Positions 47,516-60,324 of a stretch of DNA of 64,000 nucleotides are shown one piece after another. The notes below the pieces were generated by a model that did no database searches, was not told the origin of the DNA, and saw only the letters and a list, made by a program, of their open reading frames with translations. Every line of letters begins with the position of its first letter. The stretch's first letter is position 1. This DNA is from Stenotrophomonas sp. 169 (GTDB lineage Bacteria > Pseudomonadota > Gammaproteobacteria > Xanthomonadales > Xanthomonadaceae), in contig NZ_CP061204.1 in NCBI RefSeq assembly GCF_014621775.1, positions 2,314,501 to 2,378,500 of the forward strand. Direction: 5' to 3'. The translations under genes and the position numbers were made by a program.

Positions 47516-48988
47516 ATGTCCACCCTGCCCCTGCAGCAGCTTTACATCCACGGCAAGCTGGTCGACGCCACCAGTGGCAAGACCTTCCAGACCGTCAACC
47601 CGGCCACTGGCGAGGTGATCGCCGAGGTCCAGGTCGCCAACAAGGCCGACGTCGAGCGCGCCGTGGCCAGCGCCGCGGAAGGCCAGAAGGTGTGGGCGGC
47701 CATGACCGCGATGGAGCGTTCGCGCATCCTGCGCCGTGCGGTGGACCTACTGCGCGAGCGCAACGATGACCTGGCGCGGCTGGAAACGCTGGACACTGGC
47801 AAGGCAGTGAGCGAGACCACCACGGTGGACATCGTCACCGGTGCCGATGTGCTGGAGTACTACGCCGGCCTGGCCACCGCGATCGAAGGCAGCCAGGTGC
47901 CGCTGCGCGAGTCGAGCTTCTTCTACACCCGCCGCGAACCACTGGGTGTGGTCGCCGGCATCGGCGCCTGGAATTACCCGGTGCAGATCGCGCTGTGGAA
48001 GTCCGCCCCGGCGCTGGCCGCTGGCAACGCGATGGTGTTCAAGCCCTCCGAAGTGACCCCGCTGACCGTTATTGAACTGGCCAAGATCTACACCGAAGCG
48101 GGCGTGCCGGACGGTGTCTTCAACGTGGTGCAGGGACCGGGCCGCGACGTCGGCACGTGGCTGACCGAACACCCGGTGATCGAGAAGATCTCCTTCACCG
48201 GCGGCGTGGAAACCGGCAAGAAAGTCATGGCGTCGGCCGCGTCGTCGTCGCTGAAGGAAGTGACCATGGAACTGGGCGGCAAGTCGCCGCTGGTGATCTG
48301 TGATGACGCCAACCTGGACCGCGCGGCCGATATCGCGGTGATGGCCAACTTCTTCAGCTCCGGTCAGGTCTGCACCAACGGCACCCGCGTTTTCGTGCCG
48401 CGCAGCATGCTGGCCGCGTTCGAAGCGGCGGTGGTGGAACGCGTGAAGCGCATCCGCATCGGTGACCCCACCCAGGCTGACACCAACTTCGGCCCGATGG
48501 TGAGCTTCGCGCACATGGACAACGTGCTGCGCCTGATCGAAACCGGCAAGACCGAGGGCGCACGTCTGCTGACCGGCGGTGGCCGCGTGACCGACGCGGC
48601 GCTGGCCAACGGCGCCTACGTGCAGCCGACCGTCTTCAGCGACTGCCGCGATGACATGACCATCGTGCGCGAAGAAATCTTCGGGCCGGTGATGAGCATC
48701 CTGGCCTACGACGACGAAGAGGAAGTGATCCGCCGCGCCAACGACACGCATTTCGGCCTGGCCGCGGGCGTGGTCAGCAACGATATCGCGCGTGCGCACC
48801 GCATCATCCATCGCCTGGAAGCGGGCATCTGCTGGATCAACACCTGGGGCGAATCGCCGGCGGAAATGCCGGTCGGTGGCTACAAGCAGTCCGGTGTCGG
48901 CCGTGAGAACGGCATCTCCACCCTGGCCCACTACACGCGCATCAAGTCGGTGCAGGTGGAGCTGGGCGACTACGCCAGCATCTTCTGA
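47516..48988 (+). CDS. betB: Betaine aldehyde dehydrogenase BetB
   Basis: BetB oxidises betaine aldehyde to glycine betaine with NAD(P)+. The 490-residue protein has the aldehyde dehydrogenase signature: catalytic glutamate in [11 protein letters not shown], catalytic cysteine in [12 protein letters not shown], the cofactor loop [11 protein letters not shown] and EEIFGPV. AGGAG lies seven bases before the ATG. A long pyrimidine tract (47481-47505) sits just upstream. Confidence 0.97.
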   Translation: MSTLPLQQLYIHGKLVDATSGKTFQTVNPATGEVIAEVQVANKADVERAVASAAEGQKVWAAMTAMERSRILRRAVDLLRERNDDLARLETLDTGKAVSETTTVDIVTGADVLEYYAGLATAIEGSQVPLRESSFFYTRREPLGVVAGIGAWNYPVQIALWKSAPALAAGNAMVFKPSEVTPLTVIELAKIYTEAGVPDGVFNVVQGPGRDVGTWLTEHPVIEKISFTGGVETGKKVMASAASSSLKEVTMELGGKSPLVICDDANLDRAADIAVMANFFSSGQVCTNGTRVFVPRSMLAAFEAAVVERVKRIRIGDPTQADTNFGPMVSFAHMDNVLRLIETGKTEGARLLTGGGRVTDAALANGAYVQPTVFSDCRDDMTIVREEIFGPVMSILAYDDEEEVIRRANDTHFGLAAGVVSNDIARAHRIIHRLEAGICWINTWGESPAEMPVGGYKQSGVGRENGISTLAHYTRIKSVQVELGDYASIF

Positions 48989-49096
48989 TTGCCCCTTCCC
49001 GGTAACGACCGACGCGCCCCTCCCCCCGCGTCCGGTCGTTCCTTCATCCCGCCAGCCGGTCGCGCGTGCGCACCGGCCAGCCTGCAGGAGAACGAC

Positions 49097-50776
49097 ATGA
49101 GCACCCTCAACGAATACGACTACATCATCATCGGCGCAGGGTCGGCCGGCAACGTGCTGGCCACGCGGCTGACCGAAGACGCCGACGTCACGGTGTTGCT
49201 GCTGGAAGCCGGTGGTCCGGATTACCGCCTCGACTTCCGCACGCAGATGCCGGCCGCGCTGGCCTTCCCGCTGCAGGGCAAGCGCTACAACTGGGCGTAC
49301 AAGACCGATCCCGAGCCGCATATGAACAATCGGCGCATGGATTGCGGCCGCGGCAAGGGCCTGGGCGGTTCGTCGCTGATCAACGGCATGTGCTACATCC
49401 GCGGCAATGCGATGGACTATGACAACTGGGCCAGCATGCCGGGCCTGGACGACTGGACCTACGCCGATTGCCTGCCGTACTTCCGCAAGGCCGAAACGCG
49501 CGACATCGGCGCGAATGATTACCACGGCGGCGATGGCCCCTTGCGGGTCACCACGCCGAAGGCCGGCAACAACGTCCTGTTCAAGGCGATGATCGAAGCC
49601 GGTACGCAGGCGGGCTACCCGCACACCGACGACCTCAACGGCTACCAGCAGGAAGGGTTCGGCCCGATGGACCGCACCGTGACCCCGCGCGGCCGCCGTT
49701 CGAGCACCGCGCGTGGCTATCTGGATCTGTCCCGCCCGCGCCCCAACCTGACCATCGTGACCCACGCGCTGACCGATCGCATCCTGTTCTCGGGCAAGCG
49801 TGCGGTGGGCGTGGCATGGCTGCGCAACGATGAACCGCAGAAGGCGCGTGCGCGCCGCGAAGTGCTGCTGTGTGGCGGGGCGATCGCTTCGCCGCAGGTG
49901 CTGCAGCGTTCCGGCGTGGGCCCGGCCGACCTGCTGCGTGGCCTGGGCATCGACGTGGTGCACGACCTGCCGGGCGTCGGCGCGAACCTGCAGGATCACC
50001 TGGAGATGTACCTGCAGTACGAGTGCAAGCAGCCGGTATCGCTGGCACCGGCGTTGAAGCTGTACAACCAGCCGGCGATCGGCGCGGAGTGGCTGTTCCT
50101 GGGCACCGGCACCGGCGCCAGCAACCAGTTCGAAGGCGGCGGCTTCATCCGCAGCAACGAGGAATTCGACTGGCCGAACCTGCAGTACCACTTCCTGCCG
50201 GTGGCCATCAATTACAACGGCTCCAACCCGATCAAGGAGCACAGCTTCCAGATGCATGTCGGCTCGATGCGCTCACCGAGCCGCGGCCGCGTCCATGTCC
50301 GCTCCACTGATCCGCGCGAACATCCCAGCATCCTGTTCAACTACATGTCGCATGATCAGGACTGGCGCGAATTCCGCGATGCGATCCGCATCACCCGCGA
50401 GATCTTCGCCCGGCCCGCGCTGTCACCGTACACCGGCCGTGAGATTTCGCCCGGCAACCAGATGCAGACCGATGCGGAGATCGATGCCTTCGTCCGCGAG
50501 CATGCCGAGACGGCTTACCATCCGTCGTGCTCGAACAAGATGGGCAGCGCCTCGGATCCGATGGCGGTGGTGGACGGCCAGGGCCGCGTGCATGGCATGG
50601 AAGGCTTGCGCATCATCGATGCGTCGATCATGCCGCAGGTGGTCACCGGCAATCTCAACGCGCCGACGATCATGATCGCCGAGAAGCTGGCCGACGTGCT
50701 GCGCGGGCGCACCCCGCTGCCGCGCAGCACCGCGCCGTACTACAGGGCCAACGGCGCCCCGCCGCGCCAGCGTTGA
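49097..50776 (+). CDS. betA: Choline dehydrogenase BetA
   Basis: BetA is an FAD-dependent GMC oxidoreductase, oxidising choline to betaine aldehyde at the inner membrane. The 559 residues open with the FAD-binding [17 protein letters not shown]. The GMC signatures [15 protein letters not shown] and [15 protein letters not shown] and the active-site histidine region [11 protein letters not shown] near the C-terminus are present. AGGAG lies seven bases before the ATG. It completes the betIBA operon. Confidence 0.97.
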   Translation: MSTLNEYDYIIIGAGSAGNVLATRLTEDADVTVLLLEAGGPDYRLDFRTQMPAALAFPLQGKRYNWAYKTDPEPHMNNRRMDCGRGKGLGGSSLINGMCYIRGNAMDYDNWASMPGLDDWTYADCLPYFRKAETRDIGANDYHGGDGPLRVTTPKAGNNVLFKAMIEAGTQAGYPHTDDLNGYQQEGFGPMDRTVTPRGRRSSTARGYLDLSRPRPNLTIVTHALTDRILFSGKRAVGVAWLRNDEPQKARARREVLLCGGAIASPQVLQRSGVGPADLLRGLGIDVVHDLPGVGANLQDHLEMYLQYECKQPVSLAPALKLYNQPAIGAEWLFLGTGTGASNQFEGGGFIRSNEEFDWPNLQYHFLPVAINYNGSNPIKEHSFQMHVGSMRSPSRGRVHVRSTDPREHPSILFNYMSHDQDWREFRDAIRITREIFARPALSPYTGREISPGNQMQTDAEIDAFVREHAETAYHPSCSNKMGSASDPMAVVDGQGRVHGMEGLRIIDASIMPQVVTGNLNAPTIMIAEKLADVLRGRTPLPRSTAPYYRANGAPPRQR

Positions 50777-50777
50777 G

Positions 50778-50871
50778 GTAGTGACGGCCGCTGGCCGTCA
50801 ATCCCTCCGCCGTCGTTCCCTCGGCGGCGACCTTTGATATGACACGCGTGACGGCCAGGGGCCGTCACTAC
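50778..50871. repeat. Inverted pair of GTAGTGACGG-type REP elements
   Basis: A forward copy is at 50778-50800 and an inverted copy at 50848-50871; both have the GACGGCC/GGCCGTC stem. Confidence 0.8.
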
Positions 50872-50884
50872 CGCGCAGGACACA

Positions 50885-50907
50885 GAGGCCCGCCATTGGC
50901 GGGCCTC
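50885..50907 (+). terminator. Probable terminator after betA
   Basis: GAGGCCCGCC and GGCGGGCCTC form a ten-base stem; the T stretch after it is interrupted. Confidence 0.6.
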
Positions 50908-51005
50908 TTCGCGTTTTCCATCCGGGACGGTATGCTGCCAAGGCTGGATCTGCATGATACTGGCTACCGCAACACTCAAATTCTAAGTTTCCTGGAGGGG
51001 GAATC

Positions 51006-52682
51006 ATGAGCCTGGAACGTCCCTGGTTGCAGAGTTATCCGACCGGCGTACCCGCCGAGATCGACATCAACGAGTTCCACTCGGTCTCCTCCGTCTTCGA
51101 CGCTTCGGTAGCCAAGTACCGGGATCGCCCCGCCTACTCCAGCTTCGGCAAGGTGCTCACCTACGGTGAAACCGATGCACTGGTCGAACAGTTCGCTGCC
51201 TACCTGCTGGGCGAGCTGCAACTGAAGAAAGGCGACCGCGTCGCGCTGATGATGCCCAACTGCCTGCAGTATCCGATCGCGACCTTCGGCGTGCTGCGCG
51301 CCGGCCTGACCGTGGTCAACGTCAACCCGCTGTACACCGCGCGCGAGCTGAAGCATCAGCTGGTCGATGCCGGCGTCACCGCCCTGGTGGTGGTCGACAA
51401 CTTCGGTGACACCGTGCAGCAGGTCATCGCCGATACGCAGGTCAAGCATGTCATCACCACCGGCCTGGGCGACATGCTGGGCGCCAAGGGCGTGGTGGTG
51501 AACTTCGTGCTGAAGTACATCAAGAAGATGGTACCCAACTACACCCTGAAGGGCGCCGTGCGCTTCCGTCATGCGTTGAAGCTGGGCAGCCGCCATGAGC
51601 TGCCGAAGGTGGAGATCGACCACGACGACATCGCCTTCCTGCAGTACACCGGTGGCACCACCGGCGTCGCCAAGGGCGCGATGCTGACCAATCGCAACCT
51701 GGTCGCGAACATGCAGCAGGCCTCGGCCTGGATCGGCGCCTCCGGCATCGAACCGGGCAAGGAATGGATCATCACGGCCCTGCCGCTGTACCACATCTTC
51801 GCCTTGACGGCGAACGGCCTGGTCTTCATGAAGTTCGGTGGCTGCAACCACCTGATCACCAATCCGCGCGACATGAAGGGCTTCGTCAAGGAGCTGAAGG
51901 GCGTGCGCTTCACCGCCATCACGGGCGTCAACACGCTGTTCAATGGTCTGCTCAACACACCCGGCTTCGACACGGTGGATTTCTCTTCGATGAAGGTCAC
52001 CCTGGGGGGCGGCATGGCCGTGCAGCGATCGGTCGCCGAGCGCTGGAAGAAGGTCACCGGCGTTACCCTCGTGGAGGCCTATGGCCTGACCGAAACCTCG
52101 CCGGCCGCGTGCATCAACCCGCTGACCCTGGCCGAGTACAACGGCTCGATCGGCCTGCCGATTCCCTCCACCGACGCCTGCATCAAGGATGACAACGGCA
52201 ACATCGTCGGCGGTGACGACGTGGGCGAACTGTGCATCAAGGGTCCGCAGGTGATGAAGGGCTACTGGCAGCGGCCTGAAGACACCGCCGGCGCCATCGA
52301 TGCCGACGGTTGGCTGCACACCGGCGACATGGCCAAGATGGATGCGCAGGGCTTCTTCTACATCGTGGACCGCAAGAAGGACATGATCCTGGTGTCCGGC
52401 TTCAACGTCTATCCGAACGAAGTCGAGGACGTGATCGCGATGATGCCCGGCGTGTTGGAAGTGGCCGCGGTGGGCGTGCCGGATGACAAGTCCGGTGAGA
52501 TCGTGAAAGTGGTCATCGTCAAGAAGGACCCGAACCTGACCGCCGAACAGGTCAAGGAACACGCACGCGCCAACCTGACCGGTTACAAGCATCCGAAGAT
52601 CGTCGAGTTCCGCAAGGAACTGCCGAAGACCAACGTCGGCAAGATCCTGCGCCGCGAACTGCGCGACGCCCCGGCCCCCTGA
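51006..52682 (+). CDS. rpfB: Long-chain fatty acyl-CoA ligase RpfB (FadD type)
   Basis: RpfB activates fatty acids with CoA and ATP. In Xanthomonas it also turns over DSF signals. The 558 residues match FadD: the AMP-binding motif [50 protein letters not shown] and the catalytic lysine in [22 protein letters not shown] lies six bases before the ATG. It precedes rpfF in the same direction with a 282-base gap that contains REP elements. Confidence 0.95.
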   Translation: MSLERPWLQSYPTGVPAEIDINEFHSVSSVFDASVAKYRDRPAYSSFGKVLTYGETDALVEQFAAYLLGELQLKKGDRVALMMPNCLQYPIATFGVLRAGLTVVNVNPLYTARELKHQLVDAGVTALVVVDNFGDTVQQVIADTQVKHVITTGLGDMLGAKGVVVNFVLKYIKKMVPNYTLKGAVRFRHALKLGSRHELPKVEIDHDDIAFLQYTGGTTGVAKGAMLTNRNLVANMQQASAWIGASGIEPGKEWIITALPLYHIFALTANGLVFMKFGGCNHLITNPRDMKGFVKELKGVRFTAITGVNTLFNGLLNTPGFDTVDFSSMKVTLGGGMAVQRSVAERWKKVTGVTLVEAYGLTETSPAACINPLTLAEYNGSIGLPIPSTDACIKDDNGNIVGGDDVGELCIKGPQVMKGYWQRPEDTAGAIDADGWLHTGDMAKMDAQGFFYIVDRKKDMILVSGFNVYPNEVEDVIAMMPGVLEVAAVGVPDDKSGEIVKVVIVKKDPNLTAEQVKEHARANLTGYKHPKIVEFRKELPKTNVGKILRRELRDAPAP

Positions 52683-52692
52683 GCCGCCCCCG

Positions 52693-52771
52693 CTAGCGCC
52701 GACCCACGGTCGGCGACCGCAGCAGCGGGCACGATCCCGGCACCCCGGTAGCGCCGACCCATGGTCGGCGA
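52693..52771. repeat. Two REP elements between rpfB and rpfF
   Basis: A variant copy (CTAGCGCCGACCCACGGTCG) begins at 52693 and a GTAGCGCCGACCCATGGTCG copy at 52748. The remaining bases to 52964 probably hold the rpfF promoter, but no box is convincing. Confidence 0.78.
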
Positions 52772-52964
52772 GCGCAGCGGCCCGCACGATCCCGCATTCC
52801 GCCGCTCGACTCTCACGATGACCGGAACCTGAAAGGGCCGGCGTCGCGAATGACTCTGGCTTTTCCATTCGGGGCAGTTGCGTCGGTGTAGCATCGCCGC
52901 GAGTGGACCCGTCGGCCCGCCGACCACCGATCCTCCCGCGGGCCAGCCATGCCGAGGAACTGCC

Positions 52965-53834
52965 ATGAGCACCATTGAAAAGCTGCCCGTCACCCGCCCC
53001 TACACCACCATCCGCACCGAAGACAGCACCGATGGCGCCGCCCATTGGCTGTATATGCACGCCGATGCCAGCACCGGTATCCGCCCCTGCTGCCGCAAAG
53101 ACATGCTCGACGAAATGTGGAGCTACATGAGCGCCATCACCCGCGGACCGGCGGCGCGGCATGACGGGCGACTGCGCCATTTCGTGCTGGCCTCCGATGC
53201 CAGTGCCTACAACCTCGGCGGCGATCTGGACCTGTTCACGCGGTTGATCCGGGAAGGCAACAGGGACCGCCTGCTGGCGTACGCCCAGCGCTGCGTGGAA
53301 GGCGTGCACCACCTGCACACCGGCTTCGGCGGTGATGTGCGGTCCATCGCGCTGATCCAAGGCGATGCGCTCGGCGGCGGCCTGGAAATGGCGCTGGCCT
53401 GCCACACCATCGTGGCCGAGGAAGGCGCGGGCATGGGCCTGCCGGAGGTGCTGTTCGGGCTGTTCCCGGGCATGGGCGCGTACTCGTTCCTGTGCCGTCG
53501 GGTGGCCCCGCAGCAGGCCGAGAAGATCATCCTTGACGGCCGGATCTACAGCGCCGAAGAGATGCATGCGATGGGCGTGGTGGATCTGCTGGTAAAGAAG
53601 GGCGAAGGGCGCAAGGCGGTAGAAGACCTGATCCGCCAGCATCAGCGCATCCCACAGTCCTACCTGGCCATGAACGCTGCGCGCAACCTGGCGCAGGCCG
53701 TGAGCTACGACGAACTGCTGGAAATCACCAAGGTCTGGGTGGATTCGGCGCTGGCGCTGGGCGACCGTTCGCTGCGCACGATGGATCGGCTGATCAAGGC
53801 GCAGACGCGCCGTGCCGGCCTTGACGCGGCCTGA
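52965..53834 (+). CDS. rpfF: DSF synthase RpfF (enoyl-CoA hydratase family)
   Basis: RpfF makes cis-2-unsaturated fatty acid quorum signals (DSF) from acyl-ACP. The 289-residue length equals that of Xanthomonas RpfF. The two catalytic glutamates fall at the same positions, Glu141 in LGGGLEMAL and Glu161 in GLPEVLFGLFPGMGAYSF. AGGA lies seven bases before the ATG; a longer frame from 52878 has no support. It is convergent with rpfC. The N-terminus (MSTIEKLPVTRPYTTIRT) differs clearly from Xanthomonas RpfF. Confidence 0.96.
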   Translation: MSTIEKLPVTRPYTTIRTEDSTDGAAHWLYMHADASTGIRPCCRKDMLDEMWSYMSAITRGPAARHDGRLRHFVLASDASAYNLGGDLDLFTRLIREGNRDRLLAYAQRCVEGVHHLHTGFGGDVRSIALIQGDALGGGLEMALACHTIVAEEGAGMGLPEVLFGLFPGMGAYSFLCRRVAPQQAEKIILDGRIYSAEEMHAMGVVDLLVKKGEGRKAVEDLIRQHQRIPQSYLAMNAARNLAQAVSYDELLEITKVWVDSALALGDRSLRTMDRLIKAQTRRAGLDAA

Positions 53835-53957
53835 GTGCGCTCCCTCCCCCACGCGTACATTCGGCAGGTGCCGGCCATGAGCCGGCACACTGCGTTCCGA
53901 CCGGGATCGGGCGATGGCGGGCATCCCGCCGCGCATCGCGCGGCGCCACCCCGTCAC

Positions 53958-56132
53958 TCAACGCGGATCAGCCTCGTCGACGCCGGGCTGGCTGCGATGG
54001 ACGGCACGTGCATTCAATGCCAGGCGTCCTTCTTTCACGGTATCGGCCAGCACGGACAGACGCTGCCGCCACTCCGCCTTCAACTGCCAGTCGGCCATGC
54101 GCATCAGTTCACCCGCGCGGTTGGCAGCACGAACCAGCCCAAGGTTGCTGGCCACGCCCTTGATGGCGTGTGACTGTTCACGGAACTGCACCCAGTTCAT
54201 TGCGTCGCCGTCCTGCTGCGCCTTGCGCATGCAGGTCTCAGCATCGGCCAGGCATTGGCGGATGAACTCCCGCTCGAAGCCCTCGCCCATGCCCAGCGAC
54301 GCCAGTTCGTCCAGTACGGCCGAATCCAGCACCCCGTCGGTGCCCGCCGTAAGCGTGCGTACGATCGGCGCAGATGGCTTGAGGTCACGATTGGACGCGA
54401 TCTCGGCCAGGGTATCCAGCAGGCGCACGGCCACTACGGGCTTGGCCAGGAACGTATGCGCGCCCGCCTGCATGCAGCGCTGGATCGCATCCGGGGTCAC
54501 ATCCGCACTGAGCACCAGCACCGGCGTGCGCGGTGCACCGCCGGCCTGCAGGACCCGCAGCTCTTTGAGCATGTCCAGGCCACTCATGCCCGGCATGTGC
54601 AGGTCGACGATGGCCGCATCGAAATCGTTGTCGGCCATCGCATCGAGCACGGGCTCGCCGCCGTCCACGCACAGCACGCGATGACCGGCCTTCTGCAGCA
54701 GGCGCTGCAGCACCATGCGGTTGGCTTCGTGGTCATCAGCGACCAGGATGCTCATGCTGCGCACCCGCGCGCGGTGGCGCAGGAAGGGATCGGCGAAGGC
54801 GATCACGTTGCCGCCCTCGCCTTGCAGTGGATTTCCCACCAGGGCGGGCGTAACAACATGGGACTGCGGTTGCGGCGGTGCGAATGGCACCTCGATCCAG
54901 AAGCAGCTGCCCTGCGGCAGGTTCTCCTGGTAGCCGATCTCGCCTCCCATCGCTTCCACCAGCCCCTTGGCGATGGTGGTGCCCAGCCCGGTGCCTTCGT
55001 GGCGGCGCGCCATGCTTACGTCGGCCTGCTCGAACGCCTCGAACAGCCGCGGTCGCATGGCCGGCGCCACGCCGATGCCGGTATCGATGATGTCGAAGCG
55101 CAGCCGCACGCCCCCATCGGTCTCGGCGCGGACCACGCCGACGCGCAGCTCCACTTTGCCGTGATCGGTGAACTTCACCGCGTTGCCGGCCAGGTTCAGC
55201 AGGATCTGCCGCAGGTGGCCGGTGTCACCGCGCAACCGCGGCGGCACGGTCTCGTCGATCTTCACCCGATAGTCCAGCCGCTTGGCCTTCGCCTGCGGCA
55301 GCAGGATCAGGCCGATGGCCTGGATCACGTCGCCCAAGGCGAAATCTTCCGCCGCCACGCGCAGTTTGCCGGCCTCGATCGCCGAGATGTCCAGTACCTC
55401 TTCCACCAGCGCCAGCAGGCTGCGCGATGACGCCTGGATGGTGTTGAGGCATTCGCGTTGTTCTTCGTCCAGGCGCGTGGTGGCCAGCACTTCGGTCATC
55501 CCCGCCAGCCCGTTCAACGGCGTGCGGAACTCATGGCTCATGTTGGCCAGGAACCGGCTCTTGGCCTCGCTCGCCCGGCGCGCCTCGTCCATCGCCTGGG
55601 TGAGCTGGCGCAGCAGCGTGGAGAAATACAACGGCACCGCCGCAAGTCCCAACCAGAGGCCTATCGCCAGGCGCGCGTTATCCACCCAGTAATCGGTATA
55701 CAGCGCGGTGCAGCCGAAGCTGACCATGGCCATCGCCACGGCCAGGTAGAGGTAGTTGTTGCCGAAACGCATGCCGTTGCCCACGGTCACCCACATCACC
55801 ACGATGTAGACCCACGACAACGGCTCGCCCATCTGGATCATGCCGGCGGCAATCAGTCCGTAGTCGGCCAGCATGCCAAGCACACGGCGCGGATCGGACC
55901 GTTGCGGCCGCCACAGCAGCCAGGCGAAGGCCAGCACCGACAGCCCCAACCCGCCCAGCACGATCGCCAGCACGCCGACGTACTGCGCGTGCGGCAGGTC
56001 GTTGCGAACGCCCGGCATCAACACGTACGCCAGGATGACGCTGATCAGGGCGATGCGGACGATCTGCTGCCCGTGCTCGGAATCCTGGCGGAGGGCCAGT
56101 CGCTGGCGCAGGCGGGGCAGCAGGGCGGTCAT
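53958..56132 (-). CDS. rpfC: DSF sensor hybrid histidine kinase RpfC
   Basis: RpfC senses DSF, phosphorylates RpfG and binds RpfF to restrain it. The 724 residues have a short N-terminal sensor stretch, about five membrane segments to residue 175, and a HisKA domain with His200 in FLANMSHEFRTPLNG. The ATPase domain (DTGIGVAPAMRPRLFEAFEQ, GTGLGTTIAKGLVEAMGG), a receiver (ILVADDHEANRMVL, DLHMPG) and a C-terminal HPt domain (histidine in QSHAIKGVASNLG) follow. Residues Asp17, Ser18 and Glu19, reported as needed for DSF sensing in Xanthomonas, are conserved. The start was set at 56132, two bases after the rpfG stop. Confidence 0.95.
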   Translation of the reverse strand: MTALLPRLRQRLALRQDSEHGQQIVRIALISVILAYVLMPGVRNDLPHAQYVGVLAIVLGGLGLSVLAFAWLLWRPQRSDPRRVLGMLADYGLIAAGMIQMGEPLSWVYIVVMWVTVGNGMRFGNNYLYLAVAMAMVSFGCTALYTDYWVDNARLAIGLWLGLAAVPLYFSTLLRQLTQAMDEARRASEAKSRFLANMSHEFRTPLNGLAGMTEVLATTRLDEEQRECLNTIQASSRSLLALVEEVLDISAIEAGKLRVAAEDFALGDVIQAIGLILLPQAKAKRLDYRVKIDETVPPRLRGDTGHLRQILLNLAGNAVKFTDHGKVELRVGVVRAETDGGVRLRFDIIDTGIGVAPAMRPRLFEAFEQADVSMARRHEGTGLGTTIAKGLVEAMGGEIGYQENLPQGSCFWIEVPFAPPQPQSHVVTPALVGNPLQGEGGNVIAFADPFLRHRARVRSMSILVADDHEANRMVLQRLLQKAGHRVLCVDGGEPVLDAMADNDFDAAIVDLHMPGMSGLDMLKELRVLQAGGAPRTPVLVLSADVTPDAIQRCMQAGAHTFLAKPVVAVRLLDTLAEIASNRDLKPSAPIVRTLTAGTDGVLDSAVLDELASLGMGEGFEREFIRQCLADAETCMRKAQQDGDAMNWVQFREQSHAIKGVASNLGLVRAANRAGELMRMADWQLKAEWRQRLSVLADTVKEGRLALNARAVHRSQPGVDEADPR

Positions 56133-56134
56133 GG

Positions 56135-57292
56135 TCAGAAGCCGGGTCGGACCGAAGCGGTGGAGTGTTCGGCGCAGATCTGTTCCAGCTGCTCGCGCCC
56201 CTGCAGCAGCGCGTCCACGATACGGGGGTCGAACAAGCGTCCCCGCTGCGCGTATAGATACGCCAACGTGGCATCCATCGTCCACGCCTCCTTGTACGGT
56301 CGTGGCGATATCAGCGCGTCGAACACATCGGCGACCGCGACAATGCGTGCCTCCAACGGGATCGCATCGCCAACCAGACCGTCCGGGTAGCCGCTGCCGT
56401 CGTAGCGTTCGTGGTGGCGCAGGGCGATCAAGGCACCGACCTGGATGAAACGGTTCTGGCTGCCGCTGAGCAGCTCGTGGCCGATCCGCGGATGCCGGCG
56501 CATGATCGCCAGCTCTTCGTCGTTGAGCTTGCCCGGCTTCAGCAGCACCGCATCGGGAATCGCGATCTTGCCCATGTCATGCAGCGGGGCCGCCATTTCG
56601 ATCAGCTTCACTTCCTCTTCGGGAAGCCCCAACTGTTCGGCGATCAATCCCGCCACCCGGGCCATCCGCTCGAGGTACGCGCTGGTGCCCGCATCGCGGA
56701 ACTCGATGGCGCGCGCCAGCCGTGACAGCGTCTCGCGCTCGCGCTCTTCCACCTCGTGCATGCTGGCCAGCAGGCGCTGCTCCAGCGACAACGCACGCTG
56801 CTTCACGTTCTCGGATTGTTTGCGCAGCTGCAGCAGGTTGTAACAGCGCGCGCGCAGCTCGCGTGGCCGGATCGGCTTGACCAGGAAATCGATGACACCC
56901 GCTTCGAGCGCCGCCTGGCGGATCGGCTCATCGCCGACCACGGTGATCAGGATCACCGGAATGTCGCGGTGCTTGGGCAGGCGACGGAAGCGGCGGGCAA
57001 ATTCCAGCCCGTCCATCTCCGGCATGCGGTAGTCCAGCAGCAGCAGGTCGACCGGCTGCGACTCGCACCAGTTCAGCGCCGACAGCGGGTCGCCGAAATC
57101 GTACACAGCCAGTTCCGGCGCGATGTCTTCGATGACATGGCGCAGCATCGTCCGGGCAGACGTCTGATCGTCAACGATCACAATATTCAATGCTGCTTCT
57201 GCCTGCTTGTTCGACCACCCTGGAATCAGGGTTGGCGAGGATAACCTGCCATCCTGCGTGCCCGCACCCTGCATCAGTCCGATATCCGCCAT
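56135..57292 (-). CDS. rpfG: HD-GYP response regulator RpfG, cyclic-di-GMP phosphodiesterase
   Basis: RpfG degrades cyclic-di-GMP when phosphorylated by RpfC, coupling quorum signal to virulence and motility. The 385 residues have a receiver domain (IVIVDDQTSART, Asp87 in LLLLDYRMPEMDG, VKPIRP), a helical linker and an HD-GYP domain. The domain has the metal pair His238-Asp239 in PLHDMGK and the GYP signature HHERYDGSGYPDG at 293-305. It is upstream of rpfC in one operon; the stop and the rpfC ATG are two bases apart. Confidence 0.96.
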   Translation of the reverse strand: MADIGLMQGAGTQDGRLSSPTLIPGWSNKQAEAALNIVIVDDQTSARTMLRHVIEDIAPELAVYDFGDPLSALNWCESQPVDLLLLDYRMPEMDGLEFARRFRRLPKHRDIPVILITVVGDEPIRQAALEAGVIDFLVKPIRPRELRARCYNLLQLRKQSENVKQRALSLEQRLLASMHEVEERERETLSRLARAIEFRDAGTSAYLERMARVAGLIAEQLGLPEEEVKLIEMAAPLHDMGKIAIPDAVLLKPGKLNDEELAIMRRHPRIGHELLSGSQNRFIQVGALIALRHHERYDGSGYPDGLVGDAIPLEARIVAVADVFDALISPRPYKEAWTMDATLAYLYAQRGRLFDPRIVDALLQGREQLEQICAEHSTASVRPGF

Positions 57293-57464
57293 GCGCTCCC
57301 CGGATCTTGATCGCCGTCACATTGTGGCGGCACTCTGGACGCGGCCTGCCGCCTCCCCCCAGGAATTGCAGGCCATATCGGCCATCACAGGCCTCGCTGA
57401 CACGATACTCCAGACATCGCAGCTTAGGTAGGTGCAGGCCTTCGCCCACACCCGGCCCCCGGAC

Positions 57465-58982
<1,518 letters not shown>

Positions 58983-59105
58983 GGGCGTGGGGGTCGTGTC
59001 ATTGGGGAGGGGAATCAGGGATTCCAGCCCGCCGAGGATACGACGGACCGGGGGTGGCTGCGCTTGCAGCCACCGGACGGGTCACCGCACCGGTGACCCG
59101 CAGGC

Positions 59106-60231
59106 TCAGGCGTCGCTGCGTTTGGCGCCCGCTTCCAGGCCGGATTTCAGGCTGGCCTCGATGAACTCGTCGAGGTCGCCATCGAGCACCTTCTGCGTGT
59201 CCGTACGCTCGATGCCGGTGCGCAGATCCTTGATACGGCTCTGGTCGAGCACGTAGTTGCGGATCTGGCTGCCCCAGCCGATGTCGGACTTGGTCGCTTC
59301 CAGCGCATCGCGCTCGGTGTTGCGCTTCTGCACCTCCAGCTCGTACAGCTTGGCGGCCAGCATCTTCATCGCGGTGTCGCGGTTCTGGTGCTGGCTGCGG
59401 CCGGTCTGGCAGGCCACGACCGTATTGGTCGGGATGTGCGTGATGCGCACCGCCGATTCGGTCTTGTTGACGTGCTGACCACCGGCGCCGGAGGAGCGAT
59501 AGACGTCAGTACGCAGATCAGCTGGATTGATGTCGATCTCGATGTTGTCGTCCACTTCCGGCGACACGAACACCGAGGTGAAGCTGGTGTGGCGGCGATT
59601 GTCCGAATCGAACGGCGACTTGCGCACCAGACGGTGCACGCCGATCTCGGTCTTCAGCCAGCCGTAGGCGAAGTCGCCCTCCACGCGGAACGTCGCCGAC
59701 TTGATGCCGGCCACGTCGCCACCGGAGACTTCCATCAGTTCGGTTTTCCAGCCACGCGCTTCGCACCAGCGCAGGTACATGCGCAACATCATCTCGGCCC
59801 AGTCCTGGGCTTCGGTGCCACCGGCACCGGCCTGGATGTCGACGAAGGCGTTGCAGTTGTCCATTTCGCCGGAGAACATGCGCTGGAACTCCAGCTGTTC
59901 CACGTGCTTCTGGTACTTGTCCAGGTCGGCGACCACCGCGTCGGCGGTTTCCTCGTCCTGCTCGCTCTCTGCCAGCTCCAGCAGGTCGGTCGATTCGGCC
60001 AGGCCATCCAGGATGCTGGCGATGCCGCCCACGGTCTTTTCCAGCAGCGAGCGCTCACGCCCCAGGTTCTGGGCGTACTCCGGCTTGTTCCAGATATCGG
60101 GGTTTTCGAGTTCCCGGGTTACTTCTTCCAGGCGCTCTTTCTTGACGTCGTAGTCAAAGATACCCCCTGAGCGACAGCACGCGATCGGTCAGATCGGTGA
60201 TGCGCTGGCGGACAGGATTCAGCTCGAGCAT
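59106..60231 (-). CDS. prfB: Peptide chain release factor 2 with programmed +1 frameshift
   Basis: RF2 ends translation at UGA and UAA. The gene is read in two frames. Codons 1-25 run from ATG 60231 to CTT, codon 26 is an in-frame TGA (60156-60154), and reading resumes at GAC from 60155. The slippery CTTTGAC is preceded by the internal Shine-Dalgarno AGGGGG. The full product is about 374 residues. It has the RF2 specificity tripeptide in RKSPFDS and the catalytic GGQ in [17 protein letters not shown]. This autoregulation senses RF2 level. Confidence 0.97.
60143..60170 (-). promoter_or_regulatory. prfB recoding site
   Basis: On the minus strand, AGGGGG stands a few bases before CTT TGA C. It promotes a +1 shift that bypasses the TGA at codon 26, as in Escherichia coli prfB. 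Confidence 0.95.
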
Positions 60232-60324
60232 GTCGGCGGTTTCTGTTCGAAAGATGACCTGCAATGATAGCAAACTGCGGCCAGCCGGTCGGCCGACCCG
60301 GCACCTGCCCGGCGCCGTGGCCGA

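Noticed and set aside
53835..53957. Hairpin GTGCCGGC/GCCGGCAC between rpfF and rpfC as terminator
   Set aside because: The stem is short and has no T run on either strand, so it is too weak to call.
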